A stretch of DNA of 64,000 nt, taken from positions 57,105,340 to 57,169,339 of the forward strand of contig CM043942.1 of the NCBI GenBank assembly GCA_014529385.2. The letters run 5' to 3'. The position numbers and the translations under genes are program-made. A model generated the notes under the pieces. That model worked only from the letters and a program-made list of their open reading frames with translations. It ran no database searches and had not been told where the DNA came from. Below are positions 1 through 9,719 of this stretch, one piece after another; the first letter of the stretch is position 1, and each line of letters opens with the position of its first letter. Source of the stretch: Adiantum capillus-veneris. Lineage: Eukaryota; Streptophyta; Polypodiopsida; Polypodiales; Pteridaceae.

Positions 1-2474
1 GATGGGCACTTGAAAGTCGGACTCTTCCTGGAGCTCTTCGACTGGTTGTGTTTCTGTTTTTGTAAAGGAGAGTGGCAACAAATCCAAAGGCGGTTGTTCA
101 GATGTACCTGCCTCTTCTTCAGCTTCCGGATGTTTGTCTCTTAGGAGTTGATTTTCTCGCTCATATCCGCTATCTCTTTGAGTAGTTGCTCTTCTTTTTG
201 GACCCGCATCAAAGCAAGGTCATGCCGCTGTGATTGTTCTAACTTTAGCTCAAGCTCTAGTTCTTTATTCCGTTTCTCCAAAGCTTTGCATACGCCACTA
301 GTTCCTTTGAGTGAGACGACAGCTGGATTTTCTCGAATTTGTCTTAGAACTGTTGCTTGATCATTGATCCTTTGTTCAGAATATTGCAAGGAAGCATTTG
401 CTACATCCAACTATACCTAAAGCTTTTGCATTGACTGAGTAGTGACTATAAGATCATTTGTCACCTTGGCCAGCTGCTCATCTTTTGTCTTGCAGGCATC
501 GGAGAGTTTGGTGAGAAGCTCTCCTAGCTCTTCCAGTTCCTTCTACTGCTTTTCCTTGTTGAGCTGGTGCTGTACTACTTCATTCTTTAGCTACTAGATT
601 TATTATTTTAATTCTGAAATGGTAGTTAATCTATCATCCAGCTCCCCTTGTAGAGTGTCGATGACAAGCTCTAGTTCTCTTTCCTTTGCACCATGGCTAA
701 TTGTGGTTGATCTCATTTTATCAGTCATTTGCAGCATCTGCTGGGCATATCCATTCACTTGTAAAATGACCTCATCGATAGGTTCCCAATCTTCAGGCTC
801 CACTTAGATGATTTGTGAAGTTCCTACCGTGTCAGCTTGTGGCTCCTTTTCTTGTTTCGTGGCAGTTGCTTGTGGTAGAGGCCGGGGAGGCCGGGGTTCT
901 ACTTCACCTGTAGGCGTTGTAGTTGCCTCTAATGTGGGTGCTTCTTGAACTTTTGTGGCAGCCTCTTGTTGCTTTTCAGGCTCTTTTAGGCCAACAGCTT
1001 CTGTTTGTGGTTGTGCAGCTATCACAAGTGGTTCTTCTAGAGGCTGATAGCTGCCTCAACCTATTCCTCTTGGGTGGTGGTAGATGGTCCAACTTCGGGT
1101 TGTGTTCTCTTAGGTCTTTTGAAAATGACCTCTTCTTGTTCTTTTAACTGCTCCTCTTCAATTGGTTTGGTAAGTGGTGGAGGACTTGGATGTGGCGTAG
1201 GAGGATATGCTTGCTCTCTGTGTGGTCTTGGAGACATATCTCCCTGTTCTTGAAAATCTTCTTGCTGAGCAGCCACCACTGCTTCCTTTTCTCTTTTTTG
1301 TTCTTCAAGATCCTCTTGCAATTTTAAGGCTTCACCTTTGGCGTACATTCACTCTAATAGTTCAGTGGGGTCCTCTGGGGTGGGCTTCAAAGGGTTCTTG
1401 GTCCTTGGACCCTTATCTTGCTCGGTACACATTTCGTGGGATCTTCACCCACTGCTTGACGACTTCTTTCGTATGCATGTTCTTCTCTCTCAAACAACAC
1501 CTTCTTCTATTGTGGCTCCTCCTGGTGGGCAGCCACTGCTTGACGACTTCTTTCGTATGCATGTTCTTCTCTCTCAAACAACACCTTCTTCTATTGTGGC
1601 TCCTCCTGATGGGCAGCCACTATTGCTCTCTTTTTCATCCTTTCTCTTCGAGCCTTTCTCTCCTCATTGTCAGAGCTCTCGCTACTATGAGCTTTAGAGG
1701 ATTCCTCGTCAGATTTTTGCTTTCTTTTTTCTAACCTGGTTGTTCTTTGAGAAGGTGGAGCGGTGAGGATCCAAGTGTTTTGGTCTAGGGCTGGCGGTAG
1801 GTTCTCAGTCATACCAATAGCATGGTATGCTATGCGTGTTAACACTTCAAGTGCACCTAAATATGTGATCTTTCCTTCTTTTTTAGTGATTTTGAGTGTG
1901 GTCAACACGTACTGTGCATGATCGATAGGTTGCTTGGCCGTCGACTTCAATACCTGCGGGAAGGTAATCGCCACTGCATGGTTAGGTTTAGTGCACCTCG
2001 GCGGTTTCTTTGCCAAGAAATGGAAGTGTTGATGGTATAAACGCACCGGGTATTCCACCTGTCTCTCGATAAGTTCAACAAATGTAGCAACCGCAGTGTC
2101 TTTACTGAAAGTGCCGGCTATTTTTCTGTCTCTTGCCCGCATCATCATTCCTTTAGTGGGCAGCTTCAAGGCTTCAGCCACTATCTCTTTAGTGATTGAC
2201 ACTTCCACTTTCTAGCCATGTTGGTCAGTGATTTGAGCAGTGCCATCCTCTTTAATGGTTGACAATAATTCATATGCTTTCTAGAAGTCTATTCCACATG
2301 GTTCTTGGTCATAAAACTCTTTTAGACCCAACCTTCTATTGGCTTCTTGAGTGTCTAGCTTACGTGCAACATCATATATATCCTTTGGTAGCATTTGTAT
2401 CTCCACTTGATGTCCTTCTTCACTCTTAAATCTGCCGATGAATACTGTTGTGTTGCCGTCTTCAAGTGTTCCTT
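1..2474 (-). pseudogene. Accessory retrotransposon protein aORF, copy B1 (decayed, window-truncated)
   Basis: Read on the minus strand, the N-terminal conserved domain lies at about 2474-1591. It contains the block ITKEIVAEALKLP, then KKPPRC, then EVLTRIAYHAIG and NLPPALDQNTWIL. The same blocks, in the same order, occur near 52.6-53.1 kb and 25.4-26.0 kb. A Pro/Glu/Gln-rich acidic linker (1350-804) and coiled-coil-like segments (803-603 and 410-141) follow, and the gene runs off the window edge. In-frame TAG stops occur near 2280 and 2215, and several frameshifts break the reading. The upstream part continues for a few codons after 16276, because element A is inserted here. The layout matches the aORF of element D, which lies between pol and the 3' LTR. 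Function is unknown. The domain order recalls proteins labelled putative plant transposon protein, but that is a guess. Confidence 0.7.
1450..1617. repeat. 84-bp tandem duplication, two copies
   Basis: The unit starting CACTGCTTGACGACTTC is present twice back to back (1450-1533 and 1534-1617). The two copies differ at about one base near the end, and a few bases of a third copy follow. The length of 84 bp is 28 codons, so the duplication is frame-neutral. It sits in the region between the conserved domain and the linker of aORF copy B1. Confidence 0.9.
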
Positions 2475-2709
2475 TGTGCGCTCAAGGCCGCACTGTCGAA
2501 GCAAGGCCCTTGCCTAACACTGTGTGCGAGCCTAGACGGCTCCAAGCACACAAGCTAGATTAACTAGTAAGCTCAAAAGAGGGCAATGGTGTGTCACTCA
2601 CCGCTCTATGCTCCTGTCGTGGAGGATTCCTTGCCGCGAAGAAGAAGGAGACGTCACTATGTCGTGCTCAACCGCTTCACCGCCGTCGTGCCGCTGCAAT
2701 GCTCGATCG

Positions 2710-2832
<123 letters not shown>

Positions 2833-2926
2833 GGAGGTGAAGAAGAAGAAGATGGAGATGGAGATGGAGCAAGAGCACTCTTCTATTGCAAAAATGAGAG
2901 AATGAGTGAATTTTAGGTTGAGTTGG

Positions 2927-2934
2927 CTTTTATA
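2927..2934 (-). promoter_or_regulatory. TATA box of element A LTR
   Basis: The minus strand reads TATAAAAG within CATATAAAAGCC. The 5' LTR copy at about 16065-16080 reads CATTAAAAAGCC, so its TATA box is damaged. Confidence 0.6.
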
Positions 2935-3134
2935 TGAGCTCACCCCATTCACACTTGGGCGCCCATGCTTAGCCAACTAATCCCTTGAATGTCCCAGTTA
3001 GAGTGCGCCTCTCATCGGAGATCACTCTTACCCTTTTCCTATTGGTCCGACAAGCCCGGTACCTGACTCTACCAAATAAATAATACACGTCCGTCGTAGG
3101 TGATGGGGTGTCTGTGAGCCGTGAGGGTTAACAT

Positions 3135-3146
3135 GCCCCCCTTCCT
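3135..3146 (-). other. Element A 3' polypurine tract
   Basis: The minus strand reads AGGAAGGGGGGC directly next to the 3' LTR start. This is the expected plus-strand primer site. The same AGGAAGGGGGG core occurs twice more inside the element, at 5153-5165 and 5465-5477. Confidence 0.85.
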
Positions 3147-3149
3147 GAT

Positions 3150-4927
3150 GTAGATTCCGTCCTCGGAAGCTATTGAGTTGAAGCTCGTTCGTCGAGGTGG
3201 AAGAGCATTTGAGATGAATGTCCTTAGGGGTCTTCAGTCACTGCAAAATCAAACAACATTGACACAGTAATTGCATTCTCATAAGTGATTAAAAAGCATA
3301 TGCAGTTTTAGGTAGACAAATTGATCGGTAAAAGAATTTCAAACAATTTGTCAGCAATGAACATTAAATTGAATGTAATCAAATGCATAAACAGATGTAA
3401 AGGTAAAAAATTAAACAAGTCTGGGGTCGCTAATTTGACGGTCGAAAGGCACTAGAGATCGAATATTAATACCATTGGTTAAGCTTCTTAATTTTTTGTG
3501 GTCAATTAAGTTGTTTAATCGCGAGAGCCAAGTATTCATGTTCGAGGGCTGACTAGAGGCTATATCTAGAAGACCTTGTAGTTAAGCTACCATAAAAGGA
3601 ATTTCTCATGAAATCATCGCCTGACTGATTACTTTTTCTTTGACCCCCCAAAGTCTTTTCATTGTGATTCAATTTGATGTGTGTGCTTATTTTGTATGCC
3701 TTGGGTTTTTTGCTTTTCAAGGAAAAGCGCCCACACTGGGAACCTCTAGGGCTCTAGTACCATAGGCAATACATGTGAGTGAAGTACCAAATCAAGCTGA
3801 GATTTCTCTTCCAGCTTAAGATTTTACAGTGTGGCACTTTGATTTTTTGTTTGTTCATTTTCAGAATTTTAATTTTGTAACTTTGGGGGGTCATACAACA
3901 CTGATACACCTCCCCAGGCTCATCACACTAGTTAACTCCCTTTATAATACTTAAGCTAAAGGTCAATAGGGTCAAGCCCACTAGAAAGCCCTAGTACATT
4001 TCACACAATGCTGCCTAAATCGGATTAAGAACCTAAGTAGCCATTGATTATTAGGAAGGCATTCCCCATGGTATTAAGAGAAGATTTCTAACACCTAACT
4101 TGGCCAAACTAGCTTAGTCGGACTGCTTGATTTTTAAACCTAGACAAGTGATTATGACAAAAAATTACATTGAATTAAATGTTTGATACTAAGCAAATGC
4201 GGTGAATATTAGGCTACCAATCACAATTAAAGTAGACAATCATAGATGCAAAAAAGATAAGGGGCAATGCTAATGGACAAGAAACACCTGCTTGTGTCGA
4301 TGGTCGCGCTTGATTTGAAGAGTGAGTCGAGATAAAGATTCCATGAAGGTCCAAATCCTATCAATAGCAACACGTTCCTGTACACACTAGGAAACAAAAG
4401 GAATACCTCCAGGAGGCACATTAGTGGGAAAAGGTACCAACACTTATTGAACACAACAAAAAACATAAGGAACCCTAACCTAATTATTTGCACTCCCCCT
4501 AGAGAGTCAAGGGAATAGGATATTGTAGAGGTTGGGGGAAACCCTAAGGCTAAACCCCTATCCTCGTCGTCGAGATAAACAAAGTCATCATCCATGAGAC
4601 CATATGTGCCATCCGTGTAGTCGTGTAAATTTTCTTCTTCATCATAGGTGCCCATGTTTACTAAGAAGGTCACTAGACGCCTATAGTCATCTTGGTCAAA
4701 AGGGTAGGCTTGTGCAATGGAGAAACGCTCTCTACTAAGTATGGATCAGACGTGGTCAAGAGACGTATCAGCCATTCTAACTCCTCAAAATTCCTCTCAC
4801 ATGCTAGCGTACCTATCAAATCCCATTCACATGCAAGCACTGGAAAGACCATGTGAAATATTTGTGAAAAGTAACGAGGGTACCTCTCACCCAAGGCAGG
4901 AGTGGATGACTCTAGCGTACTAGCCAT
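3150..4927 (-). CDS. Small accessory ORF of element A with candidate introns (unknown function)
   Basis: An ATG at 4927 opens a 60-70 codon frame containing the motif CERNFEELEWLIRLL. A +2 frame change near 4700 continues into an acidic stretch with motifs GTYDEEENLHDYTDG and DDDFVYLDDED, as far as about 4490. Downstream, 4377-4288 forms a 90-bp open exon-like block, preceded by a pyrimidine-rich TGTGTACAG and followed by AAGCAG/GTGTTT. Its ERVAIDRIWTF frame is helical. A TTTGATTTTGCAG acceptor at 3241 fits the end of a 1047-bp second intron. The donor of intron 1 is ambiguous (AG/GTTAGG at 4480/4479), and the phases do not join cleanly. A TATA-like box lies 134 bp upstream of the ATG. No family is recognised. 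It could be a captured host gene fragment or a spliced element gene. Confidence 0.4.
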
Positions 4928-5060
4928 ATCTGTACACGCAAATAGATGATGGTTAGAGTGAAAATATTACAAGGGTCGTGTTCTTGTGCATAATTTGTTT
5001 TTATGATTTGTATTATGGCTCTTGCTCTTTTACTTTTTTATCTTGTTTTTGTGAGTATAA

Positions 5061-5074
5061 GGCTTTATATATAC
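5061..5074 (-). promoter_or_regulatory. Internal TATA-like box ahead of the small ORF of element A
   Basis: The minus strand reads GTATATATAAAGCC. It lies about 80 bp downstream of an internal polypurine tract and 134 bp upstream of the ATG at 4927. This looks like a core promoter for a second transcription unit inside the element. That use is inferred from position and motif only. Confidence 0.45.
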
Positions 5075-5152
5075 ATTCCCTAAGATTGGAGATTAAGAGG
5101 TCAGGGAGAAAGGTTGAGAGGGAAGCAAGTGAATGATGGATGTCCACAAACA

Positions 5153-5165
5153 CTCCCCCCTTCCT
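5153..5165 (-). other. Internal polypurine tract 1 of element A
   Basis: The minus strand reads AGGAAGGGGGGAG followed by TGTTTGTGG. It looks exactly like a PPT/LTR junction but lies 2 kb inside the 3' LTR, about 10 bp after the stop of the pol tail (5174). The same core as the real PPT at 3135-3146 is present. Confidence 0.65.
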
Positions 5166-5173
5166 TGGGTAGA

Positions 5174-6495
5174 TCATACCGTTTGAAATGATGTCGTCAC
5201 CCTTTGAAACCAATTGTTCCAGTTGGTAATAGGTGAGGATTTTTGCCAGTAGTTTTCTATTACCCTAGGTGCCTCGTCAAGTTGCAAGGGTGGTAAGGTA
5301 CTCTCCCAGGATCGAACTTGAAGTGGTTCATCAGGTGATTCTTCAACACTGGGAGGTGTGGATTCTTTTGTAGCTTCATGGAGGTCCACTACTATAGATG
5401 GAGGCTGTGTAGAAGCTTTTATTTCTATGGATGTATTACATGAGGAGCTAGAAGCTTCATGGAACTCCCCCCTTCCTGAGCTAGGTGGAATAAATTGGTT
5501 TTGCCTTGGAGCCCAAACTAGCTATGGACTAGGTGTGTAGCATTCTGTGATCTTTCCCTTCCCACGGTCTGCCATGCGCTTTAGTATTACACTGTTTGAT
5601 TCATATGGGTTTGTTGTCGATAGGAAGGACACATTTTACGTTTAGGTACCCAAATTTGCTCATTTCCATCATAGTAGCCTTGGGCTTCTAATAGTTGTTT
5701 TGGAATCCATCGTGATTTGGTCTTGACGCTCCTAGGGCGCGCTCTTGGTTTTTCCGGGAAATCTTTTCTTGGAATGGATGGGAGGGTTGAGGTAGTTGGA
5801 AGTAAGGCCTTGGGGACCCATTGATATGTACTCTTAGGTCGTGCAGGTTGAGTACTTGCAATATTACTGCTTGCTGCAACTACAAGTGTTGAAGTGTTAG
5901 GTTCATGGGTAGCCGGCAAAGATGACTTAACCACCTTGGCTTGTGAATGTTGGCTATCCTTCAACTTTGCTAGACTTGCAACGTAGGTGACTTTTCTTGA
6001 ATGATAGGGGTAAGAGTCGGTGGTCGCGTCGTGACACTACCAGTATCCCAATCAATAGTGCATTTGGTTGCCAACATCCACGTGCGTCCCAGGTTTACGT
6101 TGCTTTCCATAGCTCCTGCGGGCATGACTAGAAACCTCTGCACTATGCTTCCATTGTCATAGACAACAGGGGTCTGAAGGACTCCAAGAATAGCAGTTTT
6201 CTTTTTATTAATGCCCTTGACTTCCATCGTACTCGGGGATAGGGTCGGTTTCCCTAATTGACACCAAACTCCATAGGATAACAAATTGTGTTTAGCTCCC
6301 GTATCTAATAAGGCATTGTATAGTACTTTCCCATAGGGGCTATTTAGCTCAATTGGGTATCGTAGGGGTGGCTCAGATTCTAATGAGTCGTCATCTGTGT
6401 CCTCGAAAAATGCTTGCGTGATTCCCAGATTAGCCTCTCTCGTGGCGTCTAAGACGTTGTTGTCGTTCTCGAGCCTCAACTCTTGCTTGGATTTT
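5174..6495 (-). pseudogene. Second retropepsin-like domain (PR2) plus basic W-motif tail of element A
   Basis: This ORF follows the integrase stop in the +1 frame. It contains NALLDTGAKHNLLS, with the DTGA catalytic triad codons at 6305-6294. About 85 residues later comes NLGRTWMLATKC, the usual LGR/ILG element of Ty3 retropepsins. The canonical protease lies separately upstream of RT (near 10640). After PR2, 5964-5587 encodes a basic region with QWVPK, RWIPK and IWVPK. A further frame (about 5528-5174) has VWAPRQ and ends at a stop just before an internal polypurine tract. Element D has the same domain fused in frame to integrase. Role unknown; a second aspartic protease or a dimerising, substrate-binding relic are both possible. 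A frame break separates the PR2 ORF from the last tail segment. Confidence 0.75.
5465..5477 (-). other. Internal polypurine tract 2 of element A
   Basis: This is an exact 13-base copy (AGGAAGGGGGGAG on minus) of the tract at 5153-5165. It lies inside the coding tail after PR2, where it encodes Ser-Gly-Arg-Gly-Glu, so a coding explanation is possible. Confidence 0.45.
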
Positions 6496-7845
6496 TTAAA
6501 GCTCTGCTTGTTCCTTGGCAGCCTTCTTTTGATGGATGGCTTGCAACTCTTCCTGGCTTATAGGATCATAATATCTTTTGAATTTACTCCCATTAAGGAA
6601 TCCAATGGTTTCAACTCCATCTAGAGTCTCCACATGAATGGTACCTTGCGGGGTAATTTCACACACTCGATATGGTCCCTTACCAGCGTATTTCAATTTC
6701 TTCTTTTCATTACGTACCCCGTACATAAGAACTTTATCACCAACCTTGATGTCTTTATCCTTTAAATGGCTATCAAACCACTTCTTTCTCCTATCCTTCT
6801 CCACTAGAGCATTTCGTACAGCTAATTGCCTCTCTTCATCTAGCCTTTCCAGGATATATAATTGCTCCACTAAGGGGTTACCATCCCAACCTTCTTGAGA
6901 AGCTACTCGAAGACTAGGAATGACAAACTCCCATGGCATAACTGCTTCTTGGCCATACACCATCTTAAACGGTGTGCAATTAATAGCAACTTTATACGCA
7001 GTACGATAAGCCCATAAAGCTGATGTAAGCTTTAGGTCCCAATCAATGCGATGAGCCTCGACTGTCTTTGTCAAAATGGAGATGAGAGTTTTGTTGGTAC
7101 TCTCAGCTTGGCCATTTGCTTGGGGATAATAGGTGTAGACTTGTGGTGAGATATCATGAAGTTTGATGTGAGTTCTTTTATTACTTCATTTATAAAATGA
7201 GTTCCATTGTCACTCACAAGTTCAAAGGGGCATCCAAAACGTGTGATAATTTTCTCAAAGAGGAACTTAGCTGTTGTTTTTGCATCCGCCTCCGTGTTGC
7301 TTTTGCTTCAACCCATTTGGTTACATAGTCGGTAGCCACAATGATATATCGTGATTGCGTGTTACGTGCAGCCGGACTAATCGGTCCTACAAAGTCTAAG
7401 CCCCACTTTTCAAATGGTTGGGTTACCTTGATGGGATGTAGAGGCATCCTATCACTTCTTTGTGACTTCTTGAAGCGTTGGCATTCATCACATCCCTTTG
7501 CAAAAAGTGATGCATCCTTAAACAGAGTGGGCCACCAATAGCCTGACTGTAAGATCTTTCGGGCAGTCAAGTTTCTTGAAAAGTGACCACCAGCTACGCC
7601 CATGTGTGCCTCTTGTAGAATATATAAATACTCATCCTCGCGGGCACAGCGTCTAAGAACATCATCTTTTCCTCTCTTATAGAGAGTTCCAGCCAGTAAG
7701 CAATAGGGTTCGCATTCCTTGATTAATTTTCGAGCTATATCTTTTCGCAGTTCTTTGGGTGAAAAACCATTAACTAAGAAGTTAACAATCTTTTCACTCC
7801 ATTCAGGCATTGTCTCAACAATGAACAAAGGAGTATCAGGCAATT
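6496..7845 (-). pseudogene. Element A integrase
   Basis: The N-terminal module is present once, with [19 protein letters not shown] and KGCDECQ giving a complete HHCC zinc finger near 7690-7480. The core has LDFVGPI (first Asp), SDNGTHF near 7200 (second Asp) and QANGQAESTNK near 7105 (Glu), so the D,D-35-E triad is retained across a frameshift near 7214. The C-terminal part (7074-6496) has KVGDKVLMY and GKGPYRV, a GPY/F-like end, with no chromodomain. It ends in CTT TAA, and the next frame (+1) enters PR2. Integrase joins the cDNA to host DNA in the nucleus. The gene as it stands is broken. Confidence 0.9.
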
Positions 7846-8360
7846 CATCATCAACCCCGTAGGAGCTTCGCCATTAGGGATACGAGATAAATGATCCGCC
7901 ATGACATGTTTCCTCCCAGGCCTCACAACAACGGTGAAGTCAAACTCAAGAAGAATTAACAACCATCGTGTAATTCGACCTGTGGAACACGACTTGTTTA
8001 CCAAATATAGCAATGCTTGATGATCAACATAAAACACAAACTTGGTAGCAAGAAGGTAATAGCGAAATTTCTTTACTGCGTAAATCATAGCTAGACCTTC
8101 GCGCTCTGTAGTAGTGTAGTTCATCTCGGCATCATTTAATTGGCGACTTGCAAAGCTAATAGGGTAGTCCAATTCATGTTCTCCTGGTTGAGTTAGAACA
8201 CACCCAATAGCAAAAATTGATGCATCAATATGCACATGAAAAGGTACATTCCAATCAGGTGTTCGCAGGATTGGAGCACTTGTTAGTAGGCCCTTTAATA
8301 ACTCATAAGATTGATGACATTCTTCCATCCAGTGAAACTCGATAAGAAGCTTGTACAAAT
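7846..8360 (-). pseudogene. Element A RNase H
   Basis: One open frame contains FHVHIDASIFAIGCVL (first catalytic Asp), NYTTTEREGLAMIYAVKKFR (Glu block), FYVDHQALLYLVN (Asp block) and [10 protein letters not shown]. This is the standard order of Ty3/gypsy RNase H (RT_RNaseH family). It follows RT directly and leads into integrase. The enzyme would remove the RNA strand during reverse transcription. It is among the better preserved parts of element A, though it is separated from RT by a frame break near 8360. Confidence 0.9.
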
Positions 8361-9390
8361 GTACAACGCGCTATCTCGGCAAAGTTTAAAATAAACCTTC
8401 GATAATAACCAACATGGCCCATAAATCTTTGAACTCCTTTATAGTTCGTAGGTGGTGGCAAATCGGCAATGGCTTTAACCTTACTCTCATCTGTGCATAT
8501 CCCGTTCTTGGACACTATATGCCCTAGAATGACTCCATGCTTAACCCAAAATTGGCATTTGAAAGGGTTCAATGAGATGCGATAAAATCTGCACTTTCAA
8601 ATATTTTTCAGATATAACAAATGCTTCTCCCAAGAAGAATAAACACAAAGGTCGTCTAGGAAATCTTCACAAAACTCCCTTAGAAATTCTTTAAAACGCA
8701 GTGTTTATTAATCGTTGGAATGTAGCAGGGGCATTCGTTAAGCCAAAAGCCATAACACGAAATGCAAACACTCCAAACTCTGTGATAAAAGCAGTTTTAG
8801 CTTGGTCCTCTAATGCAATTGTGATTTGATTGTAACCAGAGTACCCATCTAAAAAGCTATAAGATTCCTTGCCCGCAACTCTTTCAAGCACATGTTCTGA
8901 ATATGGCAAGGGATAATGATCTCTCCTAGTGGCTGCATTAACTTTCTTAAGGTCCACGCACACTCTTAGTTTCCCATTCTTTTTTGGCACAATGACTATT
9001 GGAGAAACCCATTCTGAGTGCTCAATAGGGTATATGAATCCACATTGGATAAGGTTTTCAATCTCCTCTTGTACAATTTTGGCGTACTTAGGATTCATTG
9101 GATAGGGTCGTTGCTGAACGGGTTTAGCAGTGTTGATCATGGGAATTGTATGTTGCACCACAGAAGGTGGAACGCCCTTCATGTCATGATATGTCCAAGC
9201 AAAGATATCCTTGTATTCCTTGAGGAGCTCCTTAAGTACAGCCTCTTCAGTTTGGTAAGGTCTTGAGCAATAAAGACTGGTTTAGACTCCTCACCTGGTT
9301 CTGCTAATTCTATCTCTTTAACTACCGCTGGACCATCATAGACTCCACTGCTTCCATTGGTAGGTATTCGTTGGGCTTTGGCATACACAA
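8361..9390 (-). pseudogene. Element A reverse transcriptase
   Basis: Fragments in order show AEPGEESKPVF (pre-RT linker), [78 protein letters not shown] (the YxDD box, with Phe-Leu, near 8660), LGHIVSKNGI and RFMGHVGYYRRFI. These are all conserved RT blocks of Ty3/gypsy elements. Frame breaks lie near 9180, 8690 and 8600, and a TAG lies in the thumb region. Its closest relatives in the window are the RTs of D (45 kb) and B2 (17 kb), not the chromovirus E. Confidence 0.92.
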
Positions 9391-9719
9391 CCTTTCGCTC
9401 CCCGTGGTATAAGATTTAAAATGTTTAGGAGCCGTATGTAAGTCAGCAGGCTCTTGTCCCATGGAGACCTTTCTTTTAGTTCTGCCTCCTTTTGTTGTTG
9501 TGCTAACTCTTGGTTTTGACGTCTTCTTATAGTTCGACTCAATTTCGGCTTTGTAACCTCCAATTGAGCGAGGTCAATGGGTCGCGGGCTGCACCACATG
9601 ACACTCTGGAGATGTTTACCCCAATTGTCTACTAGCTTTCGATGAGCATCACATGCCCCTAGATAGCTAAGCCATACTGCAATAGATCTTTCCTTGTTTA
9701 TCCTAGCTCTCACATTTGC

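Noticed and set aside
1207-1734. Leu/Phe-rich plus-strand ORF of 175 codons
   Set aside because: It is the complement of the aORF coding strand and spans the 84-bp tandem duplication; no independent support.
4227-4927. Calling the element A small ORF a known host gene
   Set aside because: No motif matches a family I know; exon phases conflict, so only a tentative accessory ORF is claimed.
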